Notes: generated from the letters alone by a model not told the origin. DNA of 64,000 bases from Tectiglobus sp965247245 (GCA_965247245.1 CBDFGV010000003.1:1550001-1614000); one strand, 5' to 3'. Shown: positions 26,201 to 34,641, numbered from the stretch's first letter. A program made the numbers and translations.

Positions 26201-27073
26201 GGCAACAATCCAAACCAGCGCAAGCATGCGAATAAACCCATGCCACGCCCCAAGGCGCAGGAACGTGAACACAAATATCGCGAGACTGGCGGCCATCGCC
26301 GCCTCGGTCGCCGCTCGATAGACGGCATTGTCCTCGGCCTGCAGCTGCAGCAACTTGTGCCAGAACCCAAAATCCACACACAGGTAAGCAAGCACGCACC
26401 ACGCAACCAGCGCTGCCGACGGGAAAATGGCCTTATGATTTGCGGCAAACACCGCGGTCAGGAAAACACCCAACAGACCGGTGATGCCGAGCATGATGCC
26501 ATTGAACAACCGGCGATCCCGCACCTTCAACTCGTAGGCAAGCGGTTGCCAGAGATAGACGCGACCAGCCCGTCCACTCGCCAGCTCCGCGACATAAGTC
26601 ACGGTCTGCCGAGGCTCGACGGTAATCTGAAAAATGTCGGCGCGCTCGTTTTCAACCTTCTGCGGCACAAAACCAACCGAAGGTGTAACAAAACGCACCC
26701 GCGGGGCATCAAGATCTGGCCAGACAATTCCGGAACCCAGAATGTCGTACTTCTCCGCCGTCAGCCAGCGCGTGATGGGTTTGTCGGTATCGTTCTTGAG
26801 AGCGAATATCAACCAGTTGGGATTGCTGCTCCGGTCGCGCGCCTGCACAGACATTTGGCGTCGCACGCCGTCAGAGTCAGCAGCAGTGTTGACCCGGATG
26901 CTGTCGCCTTGGCCGTCGACCGCCAGCGAACGCGGCGCAATTGCTATTTCATCCTGATTACCAGACAGCGTGATCGCTTCCAGCTCTTGAGCAACAGCTG
27001 AATGCCCAAAAGCAACCAGCGTGAGCCAAAGCATCACCGAAGCTAGGTAGACAGATTTGCGGACAGCGTTCAT
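23240..27073 (-). CDS. 7TM-PAS-GGDEF-EAL cyclic-di-GMP protein with long disordered tail
   Basis: A 1277-residue signalling protein. Order: signal peptide (1-28), periplasmic 7TMR-DISM-like domain (about 30-185), seven hydrophobic helices (about 190-393), PAS with PAC (405-525), GGDEF domain (530-700), EAL domain (712-965) and a Pro/Gln/Gly/Asn/Ser-rich tail (980-1277). The diguanylate cyclase motif is GGDQF at 613-617, so cyclase activity is doubtful. The phosphodiesterase site looks intact: E744 (EAL), N807, E839, D868-D869, K889, E925 and Q945. It probably degrades c-di-GMP in response to a periplasmic or membrane cue. The ATG overlaps the stop of the upstream acetyltransferase (ATGA). Confidence 0.92.
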   Translation of the reverse strand: MNAVRKSVYLASVMLWLTLVAFGHSAVAQELEAITLSGNQDEIAIAPRSLAVDGQGDSIRVNTAADSDGVRRQMSVQARDRSSNPNWLIFALKNDTDKPITRWLTAEKYDILGSGIVWPDLDAPRVRFVTPSVGFVPQKVENERADIFQITVEPRQTVTYVAELASGRAGRVYLWQPLAYELKVRDRRLFNGIMLGITGLLGVFLTAVFAANHKAIFPSAALVAWCVLAYLCVDFGFWHKLLQLQAEDNAVYRAATEAAMAASLAIFVFTFLRLGAWHGFIRMLALVWIVAALSLVFVAVLDPRLASTFARLSFGGVGAVGAVLILFLALRGQDRALSLVPTWLLFLVWLFGASATLAGQLNGEFVVSSLVAGLTLIVVLLGFTVTQFAFGAVDAKYGTSANEQNLRALAVDGSGAGVWEWHGRRDEVKLSPVVEAILGLNSGELSTKVDDFQRHMHPADQERFRLLLWSVQERGEGVIQTDFRLRHADSSYRWFELDAASVATADRRSLRCVGLIRDVTDAKRAQLRLMHDAVHDSLTNLPNRELFLDRLSMAIRRARTEHNVVPKVIFIDIDKFKSANSSYGIIVGDSLLLTIAKRFQRYLAPQDTLARVGGDQFAVLTTVDYQPEVLVQLADDLRQSIKGAIRIAGHDVVLTGAVGLAVWDGQASDDKEDNELLKEAEIAMYRAKRKGADQVEIFRAEMRNERDDRIAIESELRQAIERKQLKVLFQPIIYLPREELAGFEALVRWDHPRLGLLNPSEFIPVAEESDLIVKLGSYVLMRSVEQAAKWQKELPRSDNPLFVSVNVSSKQLFRQDLIQEIRHIAGRAIVPDGVLRLEITESLVMENPEQATEMLDLLKSAGARLALDDFGSGYSSLTYLQRFPFDTIKIDSDLIQSSEDDGHGSTIVRSIVALSHELGKKVVAEGVEGPEDVGFLRSIGCEFAQGFYYGEPMGEREVTDLLRIVRKSERRLQRRGFFRTKKKEQSSADQSSSTQWPPPGAPRPAKEKKAPALPPRQADKSDNGQRPTVEPQGLADAARRAERPVSANGAGAGNGHAASAKGSPQFKSAGMRTRRRGDQSQDQSMPNRGPAGPQRSGQPSSGQAPSRPPGNQRTSATDPRRSSSPPPAAPASNGNGAGRGGQAPASLREQLERAGQEPTQPPQQTAANGSLPHQQQNRQGQGNGRAGGPPPLPHQNQQGGRTVPPGHPGNGRSASSEPTTRPHAQNGDQQPNGLNGGPPPLSNRERPRPAPKPMPDLSNLPPGIAASLAKLAGVEEE

Positions 27074-27675
27074 CGTTGGCGAAAGGCCTCCCCGTTCAAG
27101 TCTTCGCGCAACAATGCGAACAAGATATGATCTTGCCAGCGACCGTCGATTTTTAGGTATTTCCGCGCCAAGCCTTCACGCTGGAAGCCATTGCGCTCCA
27201 GCACGGCCATCGAAGCAAAATTGCTCTCCAGGCATGCTGCTTCGATCCGATGCAGCGCCAGGCCGTCAAATACAAACCGGGACGCTTGTCGCACCGCCTC
27301 GGTCATATACCCCTGGCCGGCATAAGGCTGTCCGATCCAGTAACCAATCGACGTCGCCTGGGTGACCCCGCGCCGGATATTCGAGAGCGTTAATCCGCCT
27401 AGCAACTGGCTGTCACCGGTCCGTACGATGAAGAACGAATAGCCAACCTCCTCTCGAATATCTTTATGATAATAGCGCAACCGCCTGCGGAACGACGCGC
27501 GCGTCAGCTCATCGCGAGACCATTCCGGCTCCCAGGGGCGCAGGTGCTCACGGCTAATGGCCCTGAGTTCGGCCCAATCGGCGTAGTCTTGAGGCTGCGG
27601 GACACGCAATGTCACATGCTCACCGCGCACAACCGGCCAGCTCTCCTGCAACAATGAGGTCCTAAGAAACGCCAT
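27070..27675 (-). CDS. GNAT acetyltransferase, RimJ-like
   Basis: A 201-residue GNAT protein with VTLRVPQPQDYADWAELRAISREHLRPWEPEW at the start, the acetyl-CoA pyrophosphate loop region IGQPYAGQGYMTEAVRQASRFVFDGLALHRIEA, and the C-terminal N-x2-SMAVLERNGFQREGLARKYLKIDGRWQDH. This is the pattern of RimJ/RimL-type N-acetyltransferases, which modify ribosomal or other protein N-termini. I start at MAFLRTSLL (27675); a TTG at 27690 is possible. Overlaps the GGDEF/EAL gene start by four bases. Confidence 0.88.
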   Translation of the reverse strand: MAFLRTSLLQESWPVVRGEHVTLRVPQPQDYADWAELRAISREHLRPWEPEWSRDELTRASFRRRLRYYHKDIREEVGYSFFIVRTGDSQLLGGLTLSNIRRGVTQATSIGYWIGQPYAGQGYMTEAVRQASRFVFDGLALHRIEAACLESNFASMAVLERNGFQREGLARKYLKIDGRWQDHILFALLREDLNGEAFRQR

Positions 27676-27751
27676 GCCTCCACAATCCAAAAATATGAAA
27701 CCGATCAGACTGCCACTTCAGGACCGCCAAACCGGCCAGCAAACTGAATTG

Positions 27752-29020
27752 CTATGCCGCAAACAGTCTGCTCGTTTCTTCAGCTAACCGTTGCGAGCGA
27801 CCGCCAGCGCCGACAACGGCCACCGCCGGCTGACCAAATTCGAGCAAACCAGCAGCAAACTGCCCTAAGCCGTCCGATGTTACGTCATCGATCCGGGTAA
27901 TCAACTCTTCGACTGAGATTAAGCGATCTACGGATAACAACTGGCGCGCCATCTGCTCTGCGCGAACTGATGAGCTTTCAAGGCTCATCAACAGTCCAGC
28001 CTTCAATTGCGTCTTGGCCCGCTGGACTTCCTTTACAGTCAACTCACCTGAAGCGCACTTTCGCAACTCATCAGCGACGACCTCGGCCAGCTCCGTTGCC
28101 ATCTCCCGGCCAGTCGCAGCATGAATCCCGAACATCCCACCATCCCGAAGGCCCCAGGCTGATGAATAGATGGAATAGCAAAGACCACGGTTCTCGCGCA
28201 CTTCTTGGAACAGCCGCGATGACATTCCGCCACCAAGCAATCCCGAAAAAACCTGTGACAACATGAAGTTGTCATCGCGATAGGACGGACCTGGAAACCC
28301 AACAACCAGGTGACACTGCTCGAACCCACGTTTGGAGGCACGTGTGCCACCAACGAACTGCGCGCCGTCTTCAGCACGGCTAGCACCGGCTTGCATGCCA
28401 GAGAACATCGCCTTCACGTGCCCGACAAAGGCCTCGTGATCGACGGCGCCGGCTGCCGCAATGACCATGGCATCAGAGCTATAGCGTTGCGCCAGATGCG
28501 CAGAAAGCTCCGAGCGACCGATCGCCTTGACGCTATCGGGGGTCCCAATGACCGGGCGGCCAACGCTCTGTTCCGGAAACGCAGCATCAAGGACAAGATC
28601 ATAAGCAATCTCATCCGGGACATCATCGATCCCGGCAATCTCTTGCAGAATGACCTCTTTCTCCATCTCAAGCTCTTCGCCGAGAAAGGTCGAATTCTGA
28701 ATGATGTCGGCTAACACTTCCAGGCCGAGAGCCACATCGTCTTGCAGCACACGGACATAATAGGCTGTCATCTCGAGGCCGGTCGCGGCATTCATATCGC
28801 CACCGACTTGTTCGATTTCCTCAGCAATCTGCCGTGCCGAGCGCGAAGCCGTTCCTTTGAACGCCATATGCTCAAGTAGATGGCATATGCCATGCTCTTC
28901 TGGACGTTCATCGCGCGCACCGACCCCAACCCAGACACCAAGGGACACGGAGTGCAGATGCGGCATGGTCTGAGTAACGACACGCAGTCCATTGTCCAAG
29001 CGTGTGAGCTGTGCAGTCAT
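27752..29020 (-). CDS. M16 family zinc metallopeptidase (mitochondrial-processing-peptidase-like)
   Basis: A 422-residue peptidase with the inverted zinc motif H47-x2-E50-H51 in GICHLLEHMAFKGT, and the downstream Glu in EMEKEVILQEIAG. The second half carries the usual RGFEQCHLVVGFPGPSYRDD... and GGGMSSRLFQEVRENRGLCYSIYS (substrate-binding) segment. It resembles the alphaproteobacterial ancestor of the mitochondrial processing peptidase beta subunit. It starts three bases after the stop of thrC, an association common in Hyphomicrobiales, so they form one operon. Confidence 0.93.
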   Translation of the reverse strand: MTAQLTRLDNGLRVVTQTMPHLHSVSLGVWVGVGARDERPEEHGICHLLEHMAFKGTASRSARQIAEEIEQVGGDMNAATGLEMTAYYVRVLQDDVALGLEVLADIIQNSTFLGEELEMEKEVILQEIAGIDDVPDEIAYDLVLDAAFPEQSVGRPVIGTPDSVKAIGRSELSAHLAQRYSSDAMVIAAAGAVDHEAFVGHVKAMFSGMQAGASRAEDGAQFVGGTRASKRGFEQCHLVVGFPGPSYRDDNFMLSQVFSGLLGGGMSSRLFQEVRENRGLCYSIYSSAWGLRDGGMFGIHAATGREMATELAEVVADELRKCASGELTVKEVQRAKTQLKAGLLMSLESSSVRAEQMARQLLSVDRLISVEELITRIDDVTSDGLGQFAAGLLEFGQPAVAVVGAGGRSQRLAEETSRLFAA

Positions 29021-29023
29021 TCT

Positions 29024-30427
29024 CTAACCCTGTGAGGCAGCACGAGAATGCTGCAAAATGTAGGACTCGACTTCCTTGGCGTCGTTACCAAGCGGCGTCA
29101 TGCGTTCTTCGGCGGTCAGCAAACTATGCAATCTCGTTGGCAATGAGACCGGTTCCCCAACAATCTGTGTCATGGCTTCTGCGAATTTGGCGGGATGCGC
29201 GGTCGCAAGAACCACCTCTGGATTGACGACATCCGCCAGGCAATGGTCCGCAGCTAGAACACCACACGCGGTGTGCGGCTCAAGCATATAACCGCTTGCA
29301 TCAACCGTTTCGCGAACACAATAAGCGATGTCATCTTCTGCACTGGCATACGCCCCAAGCTCATGCGCAATCGTCTTGTCAGGATCATTCAGCTCAAACC
29401 GTCCCGACTGAGCGAGAGATGCCATTTGGCCGCGAATTGTGGCTGCATCACGGCCCTGCAATTCGAACAAGTAGCGCTCGAAATTGGATGAGACTTGGAT
29501 GTCCATTGACGGTGATGTCGTCGCTTTGACACCGCGCTTTTCATAGACACCGCTGGCCACCGTGCGTGGCAGGATATCATTGCTGTTAGATGCGATAACC
29601 AAACGGTCGACGGCCAATCCCATGCGTTTCGCAGCATAGCCAGCAAAGATATCGCCGAAGTTCCCAGTCGGCACAGAGAATGAAATCGGACGATACGGCG
29701 CGCCGAGATTGGTTGCTGCATAAAAGTAATAGGCAATCTGCGGAACGATCCGCGCCCAATTGATCGAGTTCACGCCGGATAAGCTGGATGTCTCACGGAA
29801 GCTTGGGTTGGCAAACAACGTCTTCACGATTGCCTGACAATCATCGAACGTGCCGTCGATCTCCAGGGTATGAATATTGTCATCGTCCAGCGTCGTCATC
29901 ATACGCCGCTGAACATCAGACACCCGTCCTGCCGGATAAAGAATAAAGACATCCGCGCGTTCCAATCCGCGGAACGCTTCAATAGCCGCTCCACCAGTAT
30001 CGCCCGACGTCGCTCCGACAATGGTCGCCCGCAGATCGCGCTTGGTCAGCACGTGCTCCATCATGCGCGCTAGAAGTTGCATGGCCACGTCTTTGAACGC
30101 CAATGTCGGGCCGTGAAACAGTTCGAGTATCCATCGGTTCGCACCAATCTGGACAAGCGGCGTCACGGCCGGATGGCGAAAACTTGCATAGGCCTCTTGT
30201 GCCATGGCCTCAAAAGTCTTGCGCTCGATCTCGCCATCAATGAAGGGCCAGATCACTTCCGTCGCAACCTGATGATAAGGCTTTCCGGCAAACGAGGCGA
30301 TCTGCGCCGGAGATAGCTGCGGCCAAGTCTCCGGTATATAGAGACCACCATCACGCGCGAGCCCGGCCAATAGCACGTCCTCGAAGCCCAACACCGGGGC
30401 CTCACCTCTTGTAGAAATGTATCGCAA
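29024..30427 (-). CDS. thrC: Threonine synthase
   Basis: A 467-residue PLP enzyme that converts O-phosphohomoserine to threonine. It starts LRYISTRGEAPVLGFEDVLLAGLARDGGLYIPE, the classic N-terminus, followed by the PLP lysine in ELFHGPTLAFKDVAMQ and the phosphate loop GATSGDTGGAAIEAF. The best start is TTG at 30427, which gives the typical MRYISTRGE beginning and has AGAGG just upstream; there is no ATG in the frame, and the open frame continues 24 codons further. Operon with the M16 peptidase gene downstream and the oxidase assembly genes upstream. Confidence 0.93.
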   Translation of the reverse strand: MRYISTRGEAPVLGFEDVLLAGLARDGGLYIPETWPQLSPAQIASFAGKPYHQVATEVIWPFIDGEIERKTFEAMAQEAYASFRHPAVTPLVQIGANRWILELFHGPTLAFKDVAMQLLARMMEHVLTKRDLRATIVGATSGDTGGAAIEAFRGLERADVFILYPAGRVSDVQRRMMTTLDDDNIHTLEIDGTFDDCQAIVKTLFANPSFRETSSLSGVNSINWARIVPQIAYYFYAATNLGAPYRPISFSVPTGNFGDIFAGYAAKRMGLAVDRLVIASNSNDILPRTVASGVYEKRGVKATTSPSMDIQVSSNFERYLFELQGRDAATIRGQMASLAQSGRFELNDPDKTIAHELGAYASAEDDIAYCVRETVDASGYMLEPHTACGVLAADHCLADVVNPEVVLATAHPAKFAEAMTQIVGEPVSLPTRLHSLLTAEERMTPLGNDAKEVESYILQHSRAASQG

Positions 30428-30565
30428 GATGCCTCTGGGGTTTGTGCTCAAAATCGTATTAGCTGTTGCGGGGCACACTATCCGGCTCGGCGCCGCCAAA
30501 CAAGGCGATCATCACTGACCCTGGACATTGGTCGAACAAGCTGTCGATATCTTCAGCTCACGCAA

Positions 30566-31387
30566 CTAATCCGTTGGTGGCTGAGCTGCTTGCTTGGATT
30601 TCCGCCCTCTGAAACGTCCAAGGGCGAACGCGATATAGACACCGACCAATGTCAGTGCCAGTCCCCACCAGGTTACGGCATACTCAAGATGCCGATTGCT
30701 CAGGTAAACGCTCTTGAGATCGGGCTGCGGGGCAGGCGGCGGAGCCGACGCTTTCTCTGCTTCGACAAAGAATGGAAGAGCCTTTGCTGCAAAGTCGCCG
30801 GGCAGTCGCACCGTGCCGCTGCGCGCTTCCAGCGCCTGCAACATCCCACTGAGATCGAGGGCATACCATTCATTCGTCTTCGTATTCGGGGCCGGAGTCG
30901 CCCAGTTCGTCTCAGCAAATCGCAATCGCCCAACGATCTCCTGCGGGCCAGTAACCTGACCAGCTGGACGTCTTGTGGAACTCTTGTCAGCCTGAGCGAC
31001 CCGGCCGCGTATAACCAACACCCAATTCCGAGGTTGCCCCTTATAGAGCACCGGCTGCTGCAGTCGGAATGGGGATATCACCCGCCAGCTCGTTGTGCCC
31101 TCAGCTGGTGTCCAGACATGAACCTCTTCGATCGGCTGCCCTGAGTCAGCAAACTTTCCATTTAGGCGAACGCGCCGGAAGCGCAACTCATCCACCTCGC
31201 GGTCAAGGTTCATTGTAGCGAGCGACTTCGGCCCCGCTTTGGCGGACTGAGCGAGTTGCTCGATCAGCCCTTCTTTCCAGGCTTTGCGCTGCCATTGCCA
31301 TAGACCAAGATTGATCAGCACCACCAATGCGCCAACGCTGAACAGCGTCGGCCACAGCAAGCCGGATTGTCGAATGGCGCTCAGCAT
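30566..31387 (-). CDS. SURF1 family cytochrome oxidase assembly protein
   Basis: A 273-residue protein with two terminal transmembrane helices (about 11-29 and 237-257) flanking a periplasmic domain, the SURF1 topology. Conserved pieces include LGLWQWQRKAWKEGLIEQL near the N-terminus, LRFRRVRLNGKF, NWVLVIRGRVAQ and NRHLEYAVTWWGLALTLVGVYIAF at the C-terminus. It assists heme a insertion into subunit I of aa3 oxidase. Six bases downstream of DUF983 and part of the cta gene block. Confidence 0.92.
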   Translation of the reverse strand: MLSAIRQSGLLWPTLFSVGALVVLINLGLWQWQRKAWKEGLIEQLAQSAKAGPKSLATMNLDREVDELRFRRVRLNGKFADSGQPIEEVHVWTPAEGTTSWRVISPFRLQQPVLYKGQPRNWVLVIRGRVAQADKSSTRRPAGQVTGPQEIVGRLRFAETNWATPAPNTKTNEWYALDLSGMLQALEARSGTVRLPGDFAAKALPFFVEAEKASAPPPAPQPDLKSVYLSNRHLEYAVTWWGLALTLVGVYIAFALGRFRGRKSKQAAQPPTD

Positions 31388-31393
31388 TCCAAC

Positions 31394-31774
31394 TCAATCC
31401 TTAGCAAGCCGGCCCTGCTCTGCGCGATTGCTATACTGCAACGCGATAAGAAGAGCCTTCAGGGGCCGCAACAGACCGAACGCCAGCAGCAGCGTCGACG
31501 GGACCCATACCAAACCATGAACCCAAATCGGTGGATGCAAGCTGAACTCAAGGACCAATGCGCCACCGAGCATCAGGAAGCCGAGGATCATAATCACAAA
31601 CACAGCCGGGCCATCACCAGTATCTATGAATTTGTAATCAAGCCCACACGATTCACACTGGCTCTCAAGGTCCAGATTGAACAGCCCGACAAACAGTTTG
31701 CCTGTCCCACACCTCGGGCAGCGACATCTCCATCCTGCCATCCAGGGCGATACTGAAGCTTCATTCTCTGCCAA
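31394..31774 (-). CDS. DUF983 family membrane protein
   Basis: A 126-residue protein with a zinc-ribbon-like CRCPRCGTGKLF...CESCGLDY (two CxxC pairs) followed by two transmembrane helices (VFVIMILGFLMLGGALVLEF and LVWVPSTLLLAFGLL). DUF983 genes almost always neighbour ctaE/SURF1 in alphaproteobacteria and are presumed to help oxidase biogenesis. I prefer the TTG at 31774, which has GAGG six bases upstream; an ATG at 31741 would remove eleven residues. A terminator separates it from ctaE, so it may have its own promoter. Confidence 0.85.
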   Translation of the reverse strand: MAENEASVSPWMAGWRCRCPRCGTGKLFVGLFNLDLESQCESCGLDYKFIDTGDGPAVFVIMILGFLMLGGALVLEFSLHPPIWVHGLVWVPSTLLLAFGLLRPLKALLIALQYSNRAEQGRLAKD

Positions 31775-31813
31775 GAACCACCTCACGCAGGGCTTTGAGG
31801 GCCGCAACAAAAA

Positions 31814-31834
31814 CGGGCGGCCTCAAGCCGCCCG
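31814..31834 (-). terminator. Rho-independent terminator after ctaE
   Basis: On the minus strand an eight-base GC-rich stem (CGGGCGGC / GCCGCCCG) with a five-base loop is followed by TTTTTG. It lies about 50 bases after the ctaE stop codon. Confidence 0.9.
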
Positions 31835-31885
31835 CACAACATTCACAACGTCATCGGCACCACGCGTGATGCCTTGCCACTCTCT

Positions 31886-32776
31886 TTACGCTGCCCAGAC
31901 GTAGATGCACGCGAAAAGGAAGAGCCAGACGACGTCAACGAAGTGCCAGTACCAGGCAGCTGCCTCGAAACCGAAATGCTGCTTGGAAGTGAAGTGTCCA
32001 GCCAGTGCCCGCATCAGACAGACGAACAGGAAGATCGTTCCAATAACGACGTGGGCACCGTGGAAGCCAGTTGCCATGAAGAAAGTCGCGCCGTAGATGT
32101 GGCCCGAATATGCGAAGGCAGCGTGGTAGTACTCGTACACTTGGCAGATCGTGAAGATCACACCGAGAGCAACTGTCAGCACCAAGCCCCAAATCAGGCC
32201 TTTGCGATCATCGTGCAGAAGGGCGTGGTGCGCCCACGTGACCGTTGTACCTGACAGCAACAAAATCAGCGTGTTGACGAGTGGCAGACCCCACGGATTA
32301 AACGTGTGATCGAAGCCCTCACCCGGCTTTGGCGGCCACTGACCACCTGTCAGTTCATCCCTTGCGACCATTCCGATCTGCTGCTGGACATTGTCAGGCT
32401 GGAAGAGACCAGACGGGAACAACGACACATCGAAGAATGCCCAGAACCAGGCGACAAAGAACATCACTTCGGACGCGATGAACATGATCATGCCGTAGCG
32501 CATATGAAGCTGCACCACAGGGGTGTGGTCACCGCCATGCGCCTCACGGATCACATCGCGCCACCAGAAGAATGAGGTCGCAACGACAATCGCCGCGCCG
32601 ACCCAGAACAAAGCTGAGCCTTGGAAACCGAACAGACCATCTCCACCATCTAACGAGCGGAACCAGATGATCGCACCGAATGCCAGAACGAGGGCACCTA
32701 AGGAGCCAACCAGCGGCCACGGACTCGGATTTACGAGATGATAATCGTGCTCATTTGCGTGATGGCCACCCGCCAT
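31886..32776 (-). CDS. ctaE: Cytochrome c oxidase subunit III
   Basis: A 296-residue seven-helix membrane subunit of aa3-type oxidase. Typical segments are HDYHLVNPSPWPLVGSLGAL, RYGMIMFIASEVMFFVAWFWAFFD, the NTLILLLSGTTVTWAHHAL helix, GFHGAHVVIGTIFL and the C-terminal AAWYWHFVDVVWLFLFACIYVWAA. The start has GGAG eight bases upstream. Part of the ctaCDBG-E block and followed by a strong terminator. Confidence 0.97.
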   Translation of the reverse strand: MAGGHHANEHDYHLVNPSPWPLVGSLGALVLAFGAIIWFRSLDGGDGLFGFQGSALFWVGAAIVVATSFFWWRDVIREAHGGDHTPVVQLHMRYGMIMFIASEVMFFVAWFWAFFDVSLFPSGLFQPDNVQQQIGMVARDELTGGQWPPKPGEGFDHTFNPWGLPLVNTLILLLSGTTVTWAHHALLHDDRKGLIWGLVLTVALGVIFTICQVYEYYHAAFAYSGHIYGATFFMATGFHGAHVVIGTIFLFVCLMRALAGHFTSKQHFGFEAAAWYWHFVDVVWLFLFACIYVWAA

Positions 32777-32836
32777 GTCTCAGCTCCGTCTTTCCTTCTG
32801 ATCAGATCTTTGGCGTCCGACGCCAAAGTATACCAA

Positions 32837-33442
32837 TCAGCTCCCCTTGGTCTTACCAACTTTGCTCGCTTGCTTCTCATTAACCGGGTAAAACGTATAA
32901 GACAGCGTGATTTGCGTAATATGCCGCGCATCACTGTCATTCACGATTTCCGGGTCAACGAAGAAACTCACTGGCATCTCAACGCTCTCACCAGGTTGCA
33001 ATGTTTGCTCGGTGAAACAGAAGCATTCCAGCTTGTTGAAGTACCTTCCAGCCGATTCCGGTGCGACGTTAAAGGACGCCGTGCCGACAACCGGCTTATC
33101 CGTCGGATTAGTCGCGCGGTAGAAGGCCAGCCGGTTCTCGCCAATCTTGACGTCTGCTGTCCTCTCCGTCGGTGCAATTTTCCAGACGAGGCCATTCGAG
33201 ATATTCGAGTCAAAGCGGATCGTGATCTTACGTTCCAGGACATTTTCCGGCGCAGCTGTCGCCCGCTGAGTTGTTCCTGCAAATCCGGTGACCTGACAGA
33301 AGATCTGGTAGAGTGGAACGGCAGCGTACGCCATGCCCAGCATCACCACAGCAATAGACGCAGCCCTAATAGCGACCCGCCGATGTTGACCGGCGACATC
33401 GGCAGCGTTTTTGTCGAAAGAGCGTGTCGTGTTTTCAGACAT
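32837..33442 (-). CDS. ctaG: Cytochrome c oxidase assembly protein CtaG (Cox11 family)
   Basis: A 201-residue protein with one N-terminal membrane anchor (RVAIRAASIAVVMLGMAYAAVPLYQIFCQVTGFAGTTQ) and a periplasmic domain containing the copper-binding C-F-C motif in KLECFCFTEQTL. It delivers copper to the CuB site of subunit I. Six bases downstream of the small coxF-like gene and 60 bases upstream of ctaE. Confidence 0.96.
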   Translation of the reverse strand: MSENTTRSFDKNAADVAGQHRRVAIRAASIAVVMLGMAYAAVPLYQIFCQVTGFAGTTQRATAAPENVLERKITIRFDSNISNGLVWKIAPTERTADVKIGENRLAFYRATNPTDKPVVGTASFNVAPESAGRYFNKLECFCFTEQTLQPGESVEMPVSFFVDPEIVNDSDARHITQITLSYTFYPVNEKQASKVGKTKGS

Positions 33443-33448
33443 TCTTCC

Positions 33449-33604
33449 TCACATCGGCCGATTGGCAACGTTCGCACCGAGATGCACGATCGTTGCTGCG
33501 TAAAACAAAACCACAAGTCCGACGAGCACTAATGCGATGGCGACCGAACGCATATTCTGGCGGCGCTTGCGTTCAACTTCGTTCGCAGTGTTTTCGTCAC
33601 TCAT
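33449..33604 (-). CDS. CoxF-like 51-residue membrane protein
   Basis: A short gene between ctaB and ctaG that is easily missed. It encodes a charged N-terminus (MSDENTANEVERKRRQNMRS), one transmembrane helix (VAIALVLVGLVVLFYAATIV) and a short tail (HLGANVANRPM). Its stop lies six bases before the ctaG start, and its start is 14 bases after ctaB. A single-helix protein at this position is common in Hyphomicrobiales oxidase operons and is usually called CoxF; role not established. Confidence 0.82.
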   Translation of the reverse strand: MSDENTANEVERKRRQNMRSVAIALVLVGLVVLFYAATIVHLGANVANRPM

Positions 33605-33618
33605 GCGGTGCTCCACCA

Positions 33619-34557
33619 TCAAGCCAATACTCTTGCGAGCAAGTGCTCAACCAGAAGAACCGCGAATAGAGCGAAGAGATAGAAGATAGAGAAAAGGAAA
33701 AGACGTTTGGCTTCTTTGTCAGCCGTCTTTCCCTCGCGAGTCCGGAAGACCCGGATCGCCTGATAAATGAACGTCGCACCGAGCAGGCTTGAAGCAATCA
33801 GATAAGCAACTCCACCGAGCCCCGTGAACACAGGTGCAACGGCTAGCGGAACTAACAGCACCGAGTAAATCAGGATCTGGCGACGCGTCTCATCAGCGCC
33901 CGCAACAACCGGCAGCATCGGCACACCGACGCGTTCGTAATCACGGCAGCGATAAAGCGCCAACGCCCAGAAATGCGGCGGTGTCCACATAAAGATGATC
34001 AGGAACAGCAGCACACTATCAATGCTGACATCACCCGAAACCGCGGCCCAGCCAACCATTGGAGGAAATGCACCAGCAGCGCCACCAATGACGATGTTCT
34101 GCGGCGTGCGCCGCTTCAACCACATCGTATAGACGAACAGGTAGAACGCAATCGTAAGCGCAAGTAATGCGCCGGCAACCCAGCTGACCAGCAATCCGAG
34201 GGTGAGCACTGAGAACACAGAGAGGATCGCGCCGAACAACAACGCTTCGTCCGGCGTCACTCGACCGCGTGGGATTGGACGAGCTGCCGTGCGCTGCATA
34301 TGCGCGTCAATGTCAGCGTCGTACCACATATTGAGCGCACCGGACGCTCCGGCACCAACCGCAATGCAAAGCAGAGCGATGGCACCAAGCACAGGATGCA
34401 CCGACCCTGGCGCAGCAACCATGCCAACCAGCGCGGTAAACACGACCAGTGACATCACACGTGGCTTCATCAGCGCAACATAGTCACCCACGGTCCCGCC
34501 CAGATGGACGGTCCGTTGCGGGCTCTCAATCGCGTTATCGAAACTCACGTCAGACAT
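33619..34557 (-). CDS. ctaB: Protoheme IX farnesyltransferase (heme O synthase)
   Basis: A 312-residue UbiA-family prenyltransferase with about nine transmembrane helices. The first Asp-rich motif is NMWYDADIDAHMQRTAARP, and the cytosolic loop reads MWTPPHFWALALYRCRDYERVGVPMLPVVAG. It farnesylates heme b to heme o, the precursor of the heme a of the oxidase encoded around it. Confidence 0.96.
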   Translation of the reverse strand: MSDVSFDNAIESPQRTVHLGGTVGDYVALMKPRVMSLVVFTALVGMVAAPGSVHPVLGAIALLCIAVGAGASGALNMWYDADIDAHMQRTAARPIPRGRVTPDEALLFGAILSVFSVLTLGLLVSWVAGALLALTIAFYLFVYTMWLKRRTPQNIVIGGAAGAFPPMVGWAAVSGDVSIDSVLLFLIIFMWTPPHFWALALYRCRDYERVGVPMLPVVAGADETRRQILIYSVLLVPLAVAPVFTGLGGVAYLIASSLLGATFIYQAIRVFRTREGKTADKEAKRLFLFSIFYLFALFAVLLVEHLLARVLA

Positions 34558-34595
34558 AGATGAGCGTCATTCTCTTCGTGTTTCAGTGTCCAAAC

Positions 34596-34629
34596 CCGAA
34601 AGGAGTGGAGCAACCTCCACTCGCTTCGG
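34596..34629. other. Intergenic hairpin between ctaD and ctaB
   Basis: A seven-base stem AGTGGAG/CTCCACT with a four-base loop, extended by an outer CCGAA/TTCGG stem across a three-base internal loop. There is no U-tract, so it is not a typical terminator; in an operon it may instead stabilise the upstream ctaC-ctaD message or be a processing site. Confidence 0.55.
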
Positions 34630-34641
34630 TTCCAAGGGGAT

